Shown: positions 47,363 through 57,383, counted from the first letter of the stretch. The stretch: 64,000 bases of DNA from Rhizobium sp. CFBP 8762 (GCF_014841565.1 NZ_JACYUD010000001.1:372001-436000), one strand, 5' to 3'. Numbers and translations: made by a program. Notes: generated from the sequence alone by a model not told the origin.

Positions 47363-48607
47363 TCAGGCAACCCGGAACAGCGGGCTGCGTTCGCCCTGCA
47401 AACGATCCTCCATGAAATTGGTGTACCACTCGACGAACTGCATGACGCCGCCCTCGTGATCTTCCGAATACGGCCCCGGCTCGTAAGCGGGTGAGCGGAT
47501 GCCGAATGCGTTTTCCTCCACGATGCGGCGGTCCTGATCGTTGGTTTCAGTCCACACATGGGTCAGTTCTTCCAGCGTGTAATCCACGCCTTCAACAGCA
47601 TCCTTGTTGACCAGCCATTTGGTGGTGACCTGCGTCAGTTCCGGCCCCAGCGGCAGCACGCGGAATGTGATGGCATGGTCCGTCAGCACGTGGTTCCAGG
47701 TTGACGGGTAATGGAACAGCAGCAACGTGCCGATTTCGCGCTCGGTGACATCGGGGGCCAACAGCTTGTTGACCGCCGGGCGACCGGACATGGTGTAGCT
47801 TTCCGCACCGTTGATCAGTGGCATACGCGCCGCGCGGAACTGGCCGGATGGCGACATGCGAAACTCGCTGGGCAAGCCCGCAGCCTCACAGCGCGACCAG
47901 TGGCCGGAAATCTCAGGATCGTCCTTTGCCCCCTGCACGCCGGTGGCAGACGGTGCTTCCGGGTAGGTGCGGCACAGTTCCGGGTGGTTGGCGGCGCAGT
48001 GATAGCACTCGCGGTTGTTTTCCCAGACAAGCTTCCAGTTGCCTTTCTCGACAATCGTGCTTTCAAAGGCGACCTTGGCCTCACTCAGTTTGTGGGGCAG
48101 GAAGTATGGTTCCATCATCTGGCGGAAGGGCGCAAAATCCGCCGGTTCGTCTGCCAGGCAGATAAAGATATAGCCGCCGACACTTTCGCAATGCACCGGC
48201 TTCAACCCGTGCTGCGACGGATCGAAATCAGCCTGCATCTGGCGTGCAAACAACAGCCGGCCATCCAATTCGTAGGTCCACTGGTGGTAGGGACAGACAA
48301 GTTTTGCCGCCGAACCTTTGTTCTGCGTGCAGACGCGTGAGCCGCGATGACGGCACGAATTGTGAAAGGCGCGAATGGTGCCCTGACGATCGCGTGTCAC
48401 GACAATGGGGTAATCCCCCACCTGCACGGTGAAATAATTGCCGGTGCGGGCCACCTCACAATCATGCCCGATAAACAGCCAGTCGCGATACCAGATGAGG
48501 TCCATATCGACCTTGTAGACATCGGGATCGGTGTAAAAGGCCTGCTCCAGGCTGTGGCTTGTGCGGCGGCTTTTCAGCTTGCGCAATACGTCTGTGCGAA
48601 TATCCAT
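47363..48607 (-). CDS. gbcA: Glycine betaine monooxygenase oxygenase subunit (Rieske)
   Basis: Rieske oxygenase of 414 residues that demethylates glycine betaine to dimethylglycine in the family's best-known role. The 2Fe-2S ligands are Cys85-His87 (CRHRGS) and Cys105-His108 (CPYHQW); the mononuclear iron site is ENNRECYHCAANHPE (His203, His208). FYTDPDVYKVDMDLIW at the start is typical. MDIRTD at 48607 has GAGGAC 7 nt upstream. Dimethylglycine and sarcosine oxidase genes are not adjacent; stachydrine or carnitine-type substrates remain possible. Confidence 0.9.
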   Translation of the reverse strand: MDIRTDVLRKLKSRRTSHSLEQAFYTDPDVYKVDMDLIWYRDWLFIGHDCEVARTGNYFTVQVGDYPIVVTRDRQGTIRAFHNSCRHRGSRVCTQNKGSAAKLVCPYHQWTYELDGRLLFARQMQADFDPSQHGLKPVHCESVGGYIFICLADEPADFAPFRQMMEPYFLPHKLSEAKVAFESTIVEKGNWKLVWENNRECYHCAANHPELCRTYPEAPSATGVQGAKDDPEISGHWSRCEAAGLPSEFRMSPSGQFRAARMPLINGAESYTMSGRPAVNKLLAPDVTEREIGTLLLFHYPSTWNHVLTDHAITFRVLPLGPELTQVTTKWLVNKDAVEGVDYTLEELTHVWTETNDQDRRIVEENAFGIRSPAYEPGPYSEDHEGGVMQFVEWYTNFMEDRLQGERSPLFRVA

Positions 48608-48791
48608 ATCATGTCCTCGCATCTGGCGACAGTTGATCACTTCGCCCGTTCCCGCTCGGCTGTTTATTGCCGTTGTTGCCACCATCTAACCACCGCGCCT
48701 GTCTTTCCAGACGCCGGTTAACGACATCGGATTCGTGATTGACGACACCCATGCGACTTGACATCAAACCCGTTTCGATCAAGGAAACGCT

Positions 48792-49784
48792 ATGGCCACC
48801 ATCATCAATAGCGCGCGCGACGCGGCTCAAGCGCTGGAAGCGGCATCGGACGTGCTTGGCGCGGGTTTTCCAGTCGCAATTCCGACTGAAACCGTCTATG
48901 GCCTCGCCGCCGACGCGACCAGTGCGCAGGCGGTTTCACGCATCTACGAATGCAAAGGGCGGCCGCGCTTCAATCCTCTGATTGCCCATATGGCCGACCT
49001 TGCCATGGCCGAGCGCCATGTTGTTTTCGATCCTGTCTCCCGCACGCTTGCTGAACACTTCTGGCCCGGACCGCTGACGCTGATCTTGCCTCTGAAGACC
49101 GATAGCGACGTTCATGCGCTCTGTACCGCAGGGCTTGATACGCTGGGTGTGCGCGTACCGCAGGGCTTTGCCGGATCGCTGATTGCGCATTTCAAAAAAC
49201 CGTTGGCGGCACCGAGTGCCAACACATCCGGCGCCATCAGCCCCACCACCGCCGCCCATGTGGAGGCCGATCTTGGCGATAAGCTGACCCTGATTCTGGA
49301 TGGCGGGGCCTGTGCCGTGGGTCTGGAATCGACCATTCTGAAAGTGGAAGACGGTGTGATCCACCTGCTGCGCCCCGGCGGGCTGGATGTGGCGGAGATC
49401 GAAGCCGCCACGGGCCTGACGGCGCAGCGCCCGGCAAGCGCCGGTGCCATCATCGAAGCGCCGGGAATGCTTGCCTCCCACTATGCGCCCGTGGCACGGG
49501 TGCGGCTCAACGCAGCAGATGTGCGAGCAGATGAGGCCCTGATCCGGTTTGGCGGCACTCCCCTGCCCGGCGAGAGCGCCGCTCGGCTGGTGCTGGACCT
49601 GAGCCCGACCGGCAATCTGCGCGAGGCTGCCGCCAACCTGTTTGGCTATATGAAGAGGGCCGATGCTAGCGGCGCGCGTGCAATCGCATTTGGCCCCATT
49701 CCTGCCCATGGACTGGGCGAAGCCATTCGCGACCGGCTGGAGCGCGCCAGCGCACCTCGCCCATCAAGTGCGCCTCGTTCCTGA
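48792..49784 (+). CDS. L-threonylcarbamoyladenylate synthase (Sua5 type)
   Basis: Protein of 330 residues with a YrdC domain (about 12-195: PTETVYGLAADATS, then APSANTSGAISPT) and a C-terminal Sua5 domain (about 215-325). It makes threonylcarbamoyl-AMP for the universal t6A37 modification of tRNA. The C-terminal extension distinguishes it from short TsaC/YrdC. AAGGA precedes the ATG. The gene is divergent from gbcA, with 184 bp between; no strong promoter was recognised there. Confidence 0.95.
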   Translation: MATIINSARDAAQALEAASDVLGAGFPVAIPTETVYGLAADATSAQAVSRIYECKGRPRFNPLIAHMADLAMAERHVVFDPVSRTLAEHFWPGPLTLILPLKTDSDVHALCTAGLDTLGVRVPQGFAGSLIAHFKKPLAAPSANTSGAISPTTAAHVEADLGDKLTLILDGGACAVGLESTILKVEDGVIHLLRPGGLDVAEIEAATGLTAQRPASAGAIIEAPGMLASHYAPVARVRLNAADVRADEALIRFGGTPLPGESAARLVLDLSPTGNLREAAANLFGYMKRADASGARAIAFGPIPAHGLGEAIRDRLERASAPRPSSAPRS

Positions 49785-49796
49785 AAGGATATGTCA

Positions 49797-51209
49797 ATGA
49801 ACGACGTCATTGCCCGTTTCACAGCGATCGTCGGAGCCGAACACGCGCTGACGGACGCGGCTGACATTGCGCCTTATCTGGTGGAAAACCGTGGCCTGTA
49901 CCACGGCACAACCCCGCTGGTTCTGCGGCCAGGAACGGTGGAGGAGGTCTCTGCCATTTTGAAACTCGCCAGTGAAACTGGCACGGCCATTGTACCGCAA
50001 GGCGGGAATACCGGCCATGTGGCCGGGCAAATTCCGCGCGAGGGCAAGGGCGATCTTGTTCTATCGCTGACGCGGCTCAACCGTATCCGTGAGATCGATC
50101 CGGTCGGCAATGTCATCGTAGCGGATGCGGGCTGCATTCTGGCGGATATTCAGGCAGCGGCGGACAGTGTCAACCGGCTTTTTCCGCTGTCGCTTGGCTC
50201 GGAAGGCTCCTGCCGCATTGGCGGCAATCTATCCAGCAATGCGGGCGGAACGGCGGTGCTGGCCTATGGCAATACACGCCAGTTGTGTCTGGGACTGGAA
50301 GTGGTTCTGCCCACCGGAGACATCTGGAACGGCTTGCGCAAGTTGAAAAAGGACAATACGGGCTATGATTTGCGCGATCTCTTCATAGGTGCCGAGGGTA
50401 CGCTCGGTGTGATTACCGGCGCGGTGCTCAAGCTGTTTCCCAAACCCCTGGGCCATCAGGTTGCCTTTGCGGGCGTTGCCAGCGTAGAGGCGGCGCTTGC
50501 CGTTTTTGACATGGCGCAGAGCCTGTGTGGTGGCGCGCTGACCGGATTTGAACTGATGCCGCGTCTGGGCGTGGAGTTTACCACGCGGCATATTCCCGGC
50601 GTTCGTGATCCCATGGACACCGTGCATCCGTGGTACACGCTGATCGATATTTCGACCTCCAATTCCGCTGAAACTGCGGAGCGCATGATGCTGTCGCTTC
50701 TGGAACAGGCCATGGCCGCAGGTCTGGTGGAAAACGCTGTTATCGCGGCCAACGATACCCAGGCAAAGGCTCTGTGGCATATGCGCGAGAGCATGTCGCC
50801 CGCGCAAAAGCCGGAGGGTGGCTCGATCAAGCACGATGTTTCCGTGCCGGTGGCAAACGTTCCCGCCTTCATGCACGAGGCCGATGCGGCTGTGGTGGCG
50901 GCCATTCCCGGTGCGCGAATCTGCGCCTTCGGCCATATGGGTGACGGTAATATTCACTACAACATTTCCCAGCCGGTGGGAGCGGACAAACAGGCATTTT
51001 TGGCGCGTTGGCACGAAATCAACACCATCGTGCACGGCATTGTGCTATCCTACAACGGCTCGATTTCCGCCGAACACGGCATTGGCCAGTTGAAGCGGGA
51101 CGAACTCGCCGAGGTCCGCTCCGCCATCGAAATCGACCTGATGCACCGTATCAAACACGCGTTCGACCCAGCCGGAATCATGAACCCCGGCAAGGTGCTG
51201 AAAGTTTAG
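49797..51209 (+). CDS. FAD-linked D-2-hydroxyacid dehydrogenase (GlcD/D2HGDH family)
   Basis: Flavoenzyme of 470 residues. The FAD domain (about 35-215) has PQGGNTGHVAGQIP and SLGSEGSCRIGGNLSSNAGG; the C-terminal oxidase domain ends with FGHMGDGNIHYN and EHGIGQLKRDEL, both typical of D-lactate, glycolate and D-2-hydroxyglutarate dehydrogenases. The substrate cannot be fixed by eye. I choose ATG 49797 with AAGGA 7 nt upstream; an ATG two codons earlier is too close to that site. Its stop shares TTAG with the convergent DUF1217 gene. Confidence 0.9.
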   Translation: MNDVIARFTAIVGAEHALTDAADIAPYLVENRGLYHGTTPLVLRPGTVEEVSAILKLASETGTAIVPQGGNTGHVAGQIPREGKGDLVLSLTRLNRIREIDPVGNVIVADAGCILADIQAAADSVNRLFPLSLGSEGSCRIGGNLSSNAGGTAVLAYGNTRQLCLGLEVVLPTGDIWNGLRKLKKDNTGYDLRDLFIGAEGTLGVITGAVLKLFPKPLGHQVAFAGVASVEAALAVFDMAQSLCGGALTGFELMPRLGVEFTTRHIPGVRDPMDTVHPWYTLIDISTSNSAETAERMMLSLLEQAMAAGLVENAVIAANDTQAKALWHMRESMSPAQKPEGGSIKHDVSVPVANVPAFMHEADAAVVAAIPGARICAFGHMGDGNIHYNISQPVGADKQAFLARWHEINTIVHGIVLSYNGSISAEHGIGQLKRDELAEVRSAIEIDLMHRIKHAFDPAGIMNPGKVLKV

Positions 51210-53401
51210 AGACGGTATCTCAACCGCGACATGGTCATCAGCGTATCAGCGCTGATGCCACCAGCGGCGCCCGCGCCCAACATGATGCTCAACGATGGTG
51301 CAGTGCTAGCTTCGTTGACAACGTCATAAAGCGCCGCGAAACGTTTCAAAAAACCCTCTAGCTTTTCTGGATCCTGAAAATCCTTAATATCGATAAGATG
51401 ATCCAAGGTGGCCTTTTGTGCCTCGACCTCGGCAGCCTTGATTTCTTCCGGAATATTGTAAACGGTACGAATAACCTCCATTAGCGGAGTGTCTGCAATG
51501 ATATCATACGCAGAACTAATGCTGGAAGCTTTGCGTTCAAAATAAAGTGCGAGACGAACACCTTCGCTATCTTCCCCGCTTTGCTCCTCCAGGGTTTGCC
51601 GAAGATACAGGTCCATCGTCTCGTAATAGCCACGAGACGACTGTACTCCCTTATCTTGAGGACGAACAACTTCACCCTTGGTGTTGAAGTTGAAAGACGT
51701 GACCATCGTCCGATAGCGCGGATCGGTTTGCTGGTTGGCAAAACTTGATGGATCGTCAAGATTGGATGTGAATATTTTTCCCAGGAAATCAGTTGTCACA
51801 GCCTCCGGGTCAAATCCATTGGCAGTCAGCATGAACGAGACAAGGCGCTTATCGGACAGCAGATCGGTACGCGATGTTATCGTATCAATTTTTTTCTTAT
51901 AAAACTCGATCTCTTTTTCCGCTTTGTCTTTCGCTTCTCTTCTTTCTGAACCCGTTAGATGACGAACCTTTTCAGACATATACTTGTTTGTGATCGCTGT
52001 GACTTCGATCGCAGATTGCGCCGACAACGGCCTACCCATTTTCCCGTCGCTTTCAAAGTTGAACGATTTAGCCAGTTCAACATAACGTGCGTCTTTCAGT
52101 GTATAAACATAGCTTTTTGGGTCAGATAAATCGCTTGTCAGTACTTTTTGAAGTTTATAATTCGATGCCGTTTCGTAATCTAAATTGTGAGCACTCAGCG
52201 CCACTTTCAAGATCAGCGGATTACCCAACAATTGTTTGAGTGTCTCAACCCCTGTCATCGCGCTTTTATAGAGTTTGATTGCCAGCTCGTCCCGCTTCAC
52301 GTCGGCATCGTCATATTTTGAATTGTATCGGTTATCGACATTGAGGCGCTGTGCTGCTGACTGAACACCGCCAGGTTTGACGTTGCCTTCTCGGTCGAAA
52401 TTAAACTGTGCGTTAATCCACCTATATGTTTCTTTAACGTCCGGCTTAGCCAAGTCTATAATTCCGCCAACTTCATTGGGATCGGCGGTCAGTATCTGCT
52501 TAATTGTTTCTTTATTTATAGGGTTGCTGAGACCGGCCGCAACGTTGATATAGTCGACCAAACGTCTGTCACTAACGATTTCGTCTACAGTGGTTACCCC
52601 GTCAACTTGTTGCTGAAAATAGATATTGTTCAGCGCTGCCTCATCGCGTGTGATGCGATCACTGGAATTAATAACATATTGCTCGCTTGCCTCCTTCTTC
52701 TGTTCATCAGTTTGAGGTTTTTCACCCGTCTTAATGCCGCCGTCAGCATCAAAATTGAACAATTTCGCCAGCTTCAACGCAGAATATCCTTCTTTGTTAG
52801 CGAAGCTGTCCGGATCGTTCAGATCACTCGTTAAAGCTGCCCTGAAGTAGTCGTAGGACACGTATTTTACAGCGCCGGGTGTCATTCCAGATGCAATGAG
52901 CGCGTATTCGCGTAGACGCTGGTTGCCCCAAAGCCCATCAACTGATTTTATCTCATCGACTTTTTCTTTGAAGTAATAGGTTTCAATCGCGTTGCGCTCA
53001 GGTATTCGCTCGAAATTCTCGCTGTAAAGACCGATTAGTTTCTCTATTTGAACATCGTTTTGAACGGACTTAGTAGAAGCAGTGAAGTTGAATGCTGCTG
53101 CGAAGTTTCGGTAACGCTCGTCAGTTAATTTGTTTGCATAGCTGGTCGGATCGTTCAGGTCGCTCTCCAACACCTTGCGCATCAACCCCTTTGCATAAGT
53201 CATTTCCTCGAGGCCGTGCGCTTTCATCGCATAGCTGTAGAGGCGGTCGTTGTTTATAAATTCATCGATTGTTGTGACCGAACTTATGTTTTCTCTGTAA
53301 TAAGCTATGTCGCGCGCTACAATTGGGTCTTTCCCCACGCGCTCCAAGCTCGTCGGCATGTTCGCGGTGATATTCATATAAGATACGTAGGTCGAAACCA
53401 T
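51206..53401 (-). CDS. DUF1217 protein with six tandem repeats (flagellum-associated family)
   Basis: Protein of 731 residues made of six copies of an 80-residue unit at about 31-107, 138-217, 255-336, 370-449, 496-572 and 613-694. The consensus runs YY/YF..., VTTIDEF, RLYSYAM.A.GL, SDLNDP.SFAN, RY...A..FNF. The C-terminal SIMLGAGAAGGISADTLMTMS is typical of DUF1217, a family found in flagellar gene clusters of this order. No flagellar gene is nearby. The coding DNA is AT-rich compared with all neighbours. Start at MVSTYVSYMN; the ribosome site is poor. Function unknown; probably a helical secreted or flagellar component. Confidence 0.85.
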   Translation of the reverse strand: MVSTYVSYMNITANMPTSLERVGKDPIVARDIAYYRENISSVTTIDEFINNDRLYSYAMKAHGLEEMTYAKGLMRKVLESDLNDPTSYANKLTDERYRNFAAAFNFTASTKSVQNDVQIEKLIGLYSENFERIPERNAIETYYFKEKVDEIKSVDGLWGNQRLREYALIASGMTPGAVKYVSYDYFRAALTSDLNDPDSFANKEGYSALKLAKLFNFDADGGIKTGEKPQTDEQKKEASEQYVINSSDRITRDEAALNNIYFQQQVDGVTTVDEIVSDRRLVDYINVAAGLSNPINKETIKQILTADPNEVGGIIDLAKPDVKETYRWINAQFNFDREGNVKPGGVQSAAQRLNVDNRYNSKYDDADVKRDELAIKLYKSAMTGVETLKQLLGNPLILKVALSAHNLDYETASNYKLQKVLTSDLSDPKSYVYTLKDARYVELAKSFNFESDGKMGRPLSAQSAIEVTAITNKYMSEKVRHLTGSERREAKDKAEKEIEFYKKKIDTITSRTDLLSDKRLVSFMLTANGFDPEAVTTDFLGKIFTSNLDDPSSFANQQTDPRYRTMVTSFNFNTKGEVVRPQDKGVQSSRGYYETMDLYLRQTLEEQSGEDSEGVRLALYFERKASSISSAYDIIADTPLMEVIRTVYNIPEEIKAAEVEAQKATLDHLIDIKDFQDPEKLEGFLKRFAALYDVVNEASTAPSLSIMLGAGAAGGISADTLMTMSRLRYRL

Positions 53402-53425
53402 GCCGTGGCGTCTCCGTGTCAACAA

Positions 53426-53736
53426 GTCGAGACGAGCATACTGCGCCCGCCTTGCCCCAACCTATCTAAGCAACCCCTTAATAAAGTCTTGATGCGCGCT
53501 TCACCACTTGGAAACCCTGACGGGTTGGACTTCGCTAACCATCAGCAAATGCAGGATTTTCTTAACCGCAAATTTTAAGCGCTCTGGAAGGGGCGGTGCC
53601 TATTGTGAGGCTATCAGAGGACGAAAAGTCCCGACATGAAGACTGGTTCAGCCAGTCTCAAGCATTTCCAGAAAAAGCTGCATAGCTTTTTCGCCCGGAC
53701 AATGCGTGGCAACAGGGTAAAACAAGGGCATATGAT
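53426..53736. repeat. Gene-free spacer with family A repeat
   Basis: The 311 bases between the DUF1217 gene and the next gene hold no supported gene. At 53661-53727 there is a family A copy: AGCATTTCCAG, an AAAAAGCT/AGCTTTTT hairpin, GCCCGGACAATGCGTGGCAACAG broken by single changes, then AAAACA. Just before it, AGACTGG and CCAGTCT (53639-53657) form a small hairpin. The left part should contain the DUF1217 promoter, but I saw no clear boxes. Confidence 0.65.
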
Positions 53737-54309
53737 ATGTTGAACACCGTCACCAAACCGGCCGTCAAACCAACATGGGCCGATAACACGCTCCGCCTTG
53801 ATCCAAAGCGTTTTCCCCATGAGATCAGCTATGATACCGCTACCGGACATGTCTCGATCTGCCTGGACACACGCGGCGCAGTGTTGCGCAAGGTTCTGCC
53901 AACAAGCGGTCTGCCGCTGTCAATTGCGCTGCCGCCGCGCGCTTTTCTCGGTGTCGCCGCCCGCGCCATCGACCACGGCAACGGCGCTGTGACAGTGACG
54001 CTGGAACTGCACCATGAGGATCCGGACCTCTGTGTGCCGCTGCTGGTTGCGCATGATTTGTCCGACATTGCCGCCGACTGGCGCTCCTGGTCGGATGCCT
54101 ACAAGATTCCCATGCTGATGGTGGAAGCCGACGGCGTTGCCCGTCCGTTGGAAGAGCATCTGGGTGATGTGCGCACGGCGCGCGTCAAGCCACGCCGCCG
54201 CCACTCCTATTTTGCAGAGCGTCGCCCGCGCTTTCTGGTGCGTCGCACCACCGGCAAACTGGGCGTGCAAATGAAAATCGACGGGCGCGAAATCATCGCC
54301 CGTAACTAA
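53737..54309 (+). CDS. DUF6101-like conserved protein
   Basis: Protein of 190 residues without signal peptide or membrane helix. It resembles a conserved Hyphomicrobiales protein annotated as DUF6101. Visible features: a beta-rich centre (GAVTVTLELHHEDPDLCVPLL), a Trp-containing segment (IAADWRSWSDAY) and a very basic C-terminus (RVKPRRRHSYFAERRPRFLVRRTTG) that could bind nucleic acid or ribosomes. Function unknown. Its TAA stop shares CTAA with the convergent ubiA stop. Confidence 0.75.
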   Translation: MLNTVTKPAVKPTWADNTLRLDPKRFPHEISYDTATGHVSICLDTRGAVLRKVLPTSGLPLSIALPPRAFLGVAARAIDHGNGAVTVTLELHHEDPDLCVPLLVAHDLSDIAADWRSWSDAYKIPMLMVEADGVARPLEEHLGDVRTARVKPRRRHSYFAERRPRFLVRRTTGKLGVQMKIDGREIIARN

Positions 54310-55277
54310 GCTGCCAACCGGATAATTAACGCGATCAAAAGGCTGATGAACATCATCAGCCCAACGACGCGGTTGAACTTGAACAATTGCAGGCACTGGG
54401 CAGGATTGCGAATATCCAGCACCACAATCTGGTAGGCCAGCAGACCAGCGGCAATACCAAGGCCGAGATAGGCAACCATGCCCAATCCTGCCGCGACAAA
54501 GGCTAATAGGAACAGCAGCATGGTCAGCCCGTACAGGCCGATCAGCCATGGCTTCGGCCTGTCGCCAAAACGGCGGGCCGTGGAGCGCACACCGATCAGT
54601 TCGTCATCCTCTACATCTTGATAGGCGTAGATGGTGTCGTAGCCCACGGTCCATGCAATCGCGCCAAGATACAGCAGTACGGAGGCCTGAGATACGGTGC
54701 CAAACGTGGCGGCCCACCCCATCAGCGCGCCCCATGAAAACGCCAGCCCGAGGAAGAATTGCGGCCAATCGGTAAAGCGTTTGGCGAAGGGGTAGACGGC
54801 GACAAACACCAGCGAGAAAACACCAAGACCAACGGTAAACCAATTGAACTGGAGCAGCACCAGCAGCCCCACCAGCGCCTGTGCCAGAATGAACAGCTTG
54901 GCATGCCAGCGTGTGATGCGGCCCGCTGGCAGCGGGCGCGAGCGCGTGCGCGCAACCTGATTGTCGATATCATGATCGATCAGATCATTATAGGTGCAGC
55001 CTGCACCGCGCATCGCCACCGAGCCGATGAAAAACAGCGCCAGATGCCAGAGGAAGGTTGCGCCTGAGAAGACGCCCATCTGCGCGGCAACATTGGCAGC
55101 CATCGCTGCCGACCAGAAGCAGGGCCACATCAACAACTGCCAGCCGATGGGTCTGTCCCAGCGGGCCAGTTGCGCATGGGGCCACAGGCTGCGGGGCAGC
55201 GCCCGGTAAACGAAAGTATCGGAAGGCGCGTCATACACGCGGCCAGAATCGGACGGATCGGACTGACTGTTGCTCAT
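54306..55277 (-). CDS. ubiA: 4-hydroxybenzoate polyprenyltransferase
   Basis: Membrane prenyltransferase of 323 residues that joins 4-hydroxybenzoate to the polyprenyl tail in ubiquinone synthesis. The first Asp motif is CTYNDLIDHDIDNQVARTRSRPLP and the second is YAYQDVEDDELIGVRSTARRFG. About eight membrane helices. It is a single gene, divergent from purD with 134 bp between. Confidence 0.96.
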   Translation of the reverse strand: MSNSQSDPSDSGRVYDAPSDTFVYRALPRSLWPHAQLARWDRPIGWQLLMWPCFWSAAMAANVAAQMGVFSGATFLWHLALFFIGSVAMRGAGCTYNDLIDHDIDNQVARTRSRPLPAGRITRWHAKLFILAQALVGLLVLLQFNWFTVGLGVFSLVFVAVYPFAKRFTDWPQFFLGLAFSWGALMGWAATFGTVSQASVLLYLGAIAWTVGYDTIYAYQDVEDDELIGVRSTARRFGDRPKPWLIGLYGLTMLLFLLAFVAAGLGMVAYLGLGIAAGLLAYQIVVLDIRNPAQCLQLFKFNRVVGLMMFISLLIALIIRLAA

Positions 55278-55372
55278 GCCTCTGTTTGCCGCCGCGCCTG
55301 CATCCGGTCAAGCGGATCGCGCCAAATTGCCCGTTTCACTTGACGTTTAGACATCTTCGCCTTAACGCCCCA

Positions 55373-55394
55373 ACGATCGTGTGCAAGCGATCGT
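55373..55394 (+). promoter_or_regulatory. Hairpin in purD leader
   Basis: ACGATCG (55373-55379) and CGATCGT (55388-55394) are inverse complements around 8 nt, 17 bp before the purD ATG. Each arm contains CGATCG, itself a palindrome, so two protein half-sites are also possible. No known purine riboswitch structure was recognised. Confidence 0.35.
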
Positions 55395-55411
55395 GAAGAA
55401 GGGGTTGCCTG

Positions 55412-56674
55412 ATGAAAGTTCTGTTGATCGGTTCCGGCGGACGTGAGCACGCCTTGGCCTGGAAACTTGCGCAATCACCCCTGTTGACCACGCTCTACGC
55501 CGCACCGGGCAATCCCGGCATTGGCGAATGCACCACGCTGGTTGCGCTCGATACGGACGACCATGCTGCCGTGGTATCTTTCTGCCGGGACAACGGCGTC
55601 ACCTTCGTGGTCGTGGGGCCGGAAGCCCCTCTGGTCGCTGGCATTGCCGATGCGCTGCGCGCGGCTGATATTGCGGTGTTCGGGCCTTCGGCGGCAGCGG
55701 CGCAGCTCGAAGGGTCCAAGGGGTTCACCAAGGATCTCTGCGCGGAGTTCAACATTCCGACCGGCGCGTACCAGCGGTTTACCGATGCCGCAGCGGCCCG
55801 TGCCTATGTGCAGGAACAAGGCGCGCCCATCGTTATCAAGGCCGATGGGCTGGCCGCTGGCAAGGGCGTGACCGTTGCCATGACACTGGATGAAGCGCTG
55901 GTGGCGGTGGACGATTGCTTTGACGGCGCCTTTGGCGCCGCAGGCGCGGAAGTGGTCGTCGAGGCGTTTCTGGATGGCGAAGAAGCCAGCTTCTTCTGCC
56001 TGTGCGATGGTGTCAATGCCTTGGCGCTCGCATCCGCGCAGGACCATAAGCGTGTTGGCGATGGCGACACGGGCCCCAATACCGGTGGCATGGGTGCCTA
56101 CTCCCCTGCCCCTGTCATGACCGATGCCATGACACAGCGCACCATGGACGAAATCATTCTACCCACCATTTCCGGCATGGCGCAGCGCGGGCATCCCTTC
56201 GTCGGTGTGCTGTTTGCGGGCCTGATGATCACGGCACGAGGCCCCGAGCTGATTGAATACAACACACGCTTTGGCGACCCGGAAACGCAGGTGCTGATGA
56301 TGCGCCTGAATGGCGATCTGCTGCCGTTGCTTTACGCTGCCGCGACCGGCACGCTCGATAGCGTGAAAGCGAACTGGAGCGATGATGTTGCGTTAACTGT
56401 CGTGATGGCATCCAAGGGCTATCCCGCAACCTTTGATAGAAACACAGCCATTGCCCATCTGCCGGACACCGGCACGGACGCAAAAATCTTCCATGCCGGG
56501 ACCGCGCTGAAGGATGGCACACTGGTCGCGACCGGTGGCCGGGTTCTGAATGTCACCGCGCGCGGGGCGACAGTGAGCGAAGCCAAGGACAAGGCTTATG
56601 CCCTGCTGGATCAGGTAAAATGGGAGAACGGTTTTGCGCGGCGGGATATTGGCTGGCGCGCAATCAATCGTTAA
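55412..56674 (+). CDS. purD: Phosphoribosylamine-glycine ligase (GAR synthetase)
   Basis: ATP-grasp enzyme of 420 residues, second step of purine synthesis. [23 protein letters not shown] at the start, [18 protein letters not shown], and the metal-binding [12 protein letters not shown] are diagnostic. Length is the family standard. AAGGGG precedes the ATG. The usual stand-alone purine gene of Alphaproteobacteria. Confidence 0.98.
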   Translation: MKVLLIGSGGREHALAWKLAQSPLLTTLYAAPGNPGIGECTTLVALDTDDHAAVVSFCRDNGVTFVVVGPEAPLVAGIADALRAADIAVFGPSAAAAQLEGSKGFTKDLCAEFNIPTGAYQRFTDAAAARAYVQEQGAPIVIKADGLAAGKGVTVAMTLDEALVAVDDCFDGAFGAAGAEVVVEAFLDGEEASFFCLCDGVNALALASAQDHKRVGDGDTGPNTGGMGAYSPAPVMTDAMTQRTMDEIILPTISGMAQRGHPFVGVLFAGLMITARGPELIEYNTRFGDPETQVLMMRLNGDLLPLLYAAATGTLDSVKANWSDDVALTVVMASKGYPATFDRNTAIAHLPDTGTDAKIFHAGTALKDGTLVATGGRVLNVTARGATVSEAKDKAYALLDQVKWENGFARRDIGWRAINR

Positions 56675-56751
56675 CCGCGTTCGCAACAAAGCACGACAAC
56701 GACATTCTCATATGCTAATTTTCCGGTGTCTGATGGTTTCGGGAGATTGGC

Positions 56752-57231
56752 TTGAGAAGATTTTGGATGGGCAAAATTTGGATCGCCTTGCTCTGCCTCA
56801 GCAGTGCTCAAATGGCCAGCGCTTCGTCTATCGAGATCATTGTTTCCGGCGAACGGGTCGGAAACAGCGTGGAAACCATCACCTGTAAACACTGCCCACC
56901 CGTAAGGGTGGCAGATGAGCCATCTGCCGAAAAGGTGCCGGATCTTCCGCGGGGACAACAGAAAATTGAAGTTCGCAGGATCAACGGTGAACTCAAGGTT
57001 TTGCGCACAGAGGCATGGATGGGCGGCTCGCCCGTAGTCTATGTGAGTGAACCGACGGAAGCCCAACGGATTGCCGCCGGAGAACCGCCGCGCGATCCCG
57101 AAGCACTGAAAGCGGAACGCGAAGCCAAGGTCCGCGAGGCCGAAGCCGAAGCTCAAGCCGAGAATAAACCGGAGGACACGCCATCATCACAACAAGGTGA
57201 TAGCAGCATCCTAAAATTGCCGGAAAGCTGA
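56752..57231 (+). CDS. Small exported protein, HPE1-like domain
   Basis: Exported protein of 159 residues. Signal peptide cut near ASA-SS, then SIEIIVSGERVGNSVETITCKHCPPV with one CxxC pair, a segment LRTEAWMGGSPVVYVS, and a long charged C-terminal helix rich in Ala, Glu and Lys (about 107-145). It resembles proteins annotated as plant virulence effector HPE1-like in this order; the name does not establish an effector role. The start is TTG with GGGAG 6 nt upstream; ATG 56767 is the alternative. A strong terminator follows. Confidence 0.7.
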   Translation: MRRFWMGKIWIALLCLSSAQMASASSIEIIVSGERVGNSVETITCKHCPPVRVADEPSAEKVPDLPRGQQKIEVRRINGELKVLRTEAWMGGSPVVYVSEPTEAQRIAAGEPPRDPEALKAEREAKVREAEAEAQAENKPEDTPSSQQGDSSILKLPES

Positions 57232-57287
57232 TCTTATATCATGATTATCAGACTGCCAGTTTCTCCAGTCCTGGCAGACATTGCAGA

Positions 57288-57327
57288 AAGCCTGACACCC
57301 CTGTTTGGAGTGTCAGGCTTTTTTTTA
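57288..57327 (+). terminator. Rho-independent terminator
   Basis: AAGCCTGACAC (57288-57298) pairs perfectly with GTGTCAGGCTT (57310-57320) around 11 nt, followed by a run of T to 57326. It ends the transcript of the small exported protein and perhaps of purD. Confidence 0.95.
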
Positions 57328-57337
57328 CTCATTTTGA

Positions 57338-57383
57338 AGCATGTTCTCTATCGACCCTCGCTTCGCTCCGGTCGGAATATGCT
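57338..57383. repeat. Family B palindromic repeat
   Basis: AGCATGTTC (57338-57346) pairs with GAATATGCT (57375-57383), one mismatch, around a core CGACCCTCGCTTCGCTCCGG. The core equals that of the copies at 14899 and 33063. On the minus strand the element begins directly after the TAA stop codon of glyS. Confidence 0.8.
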
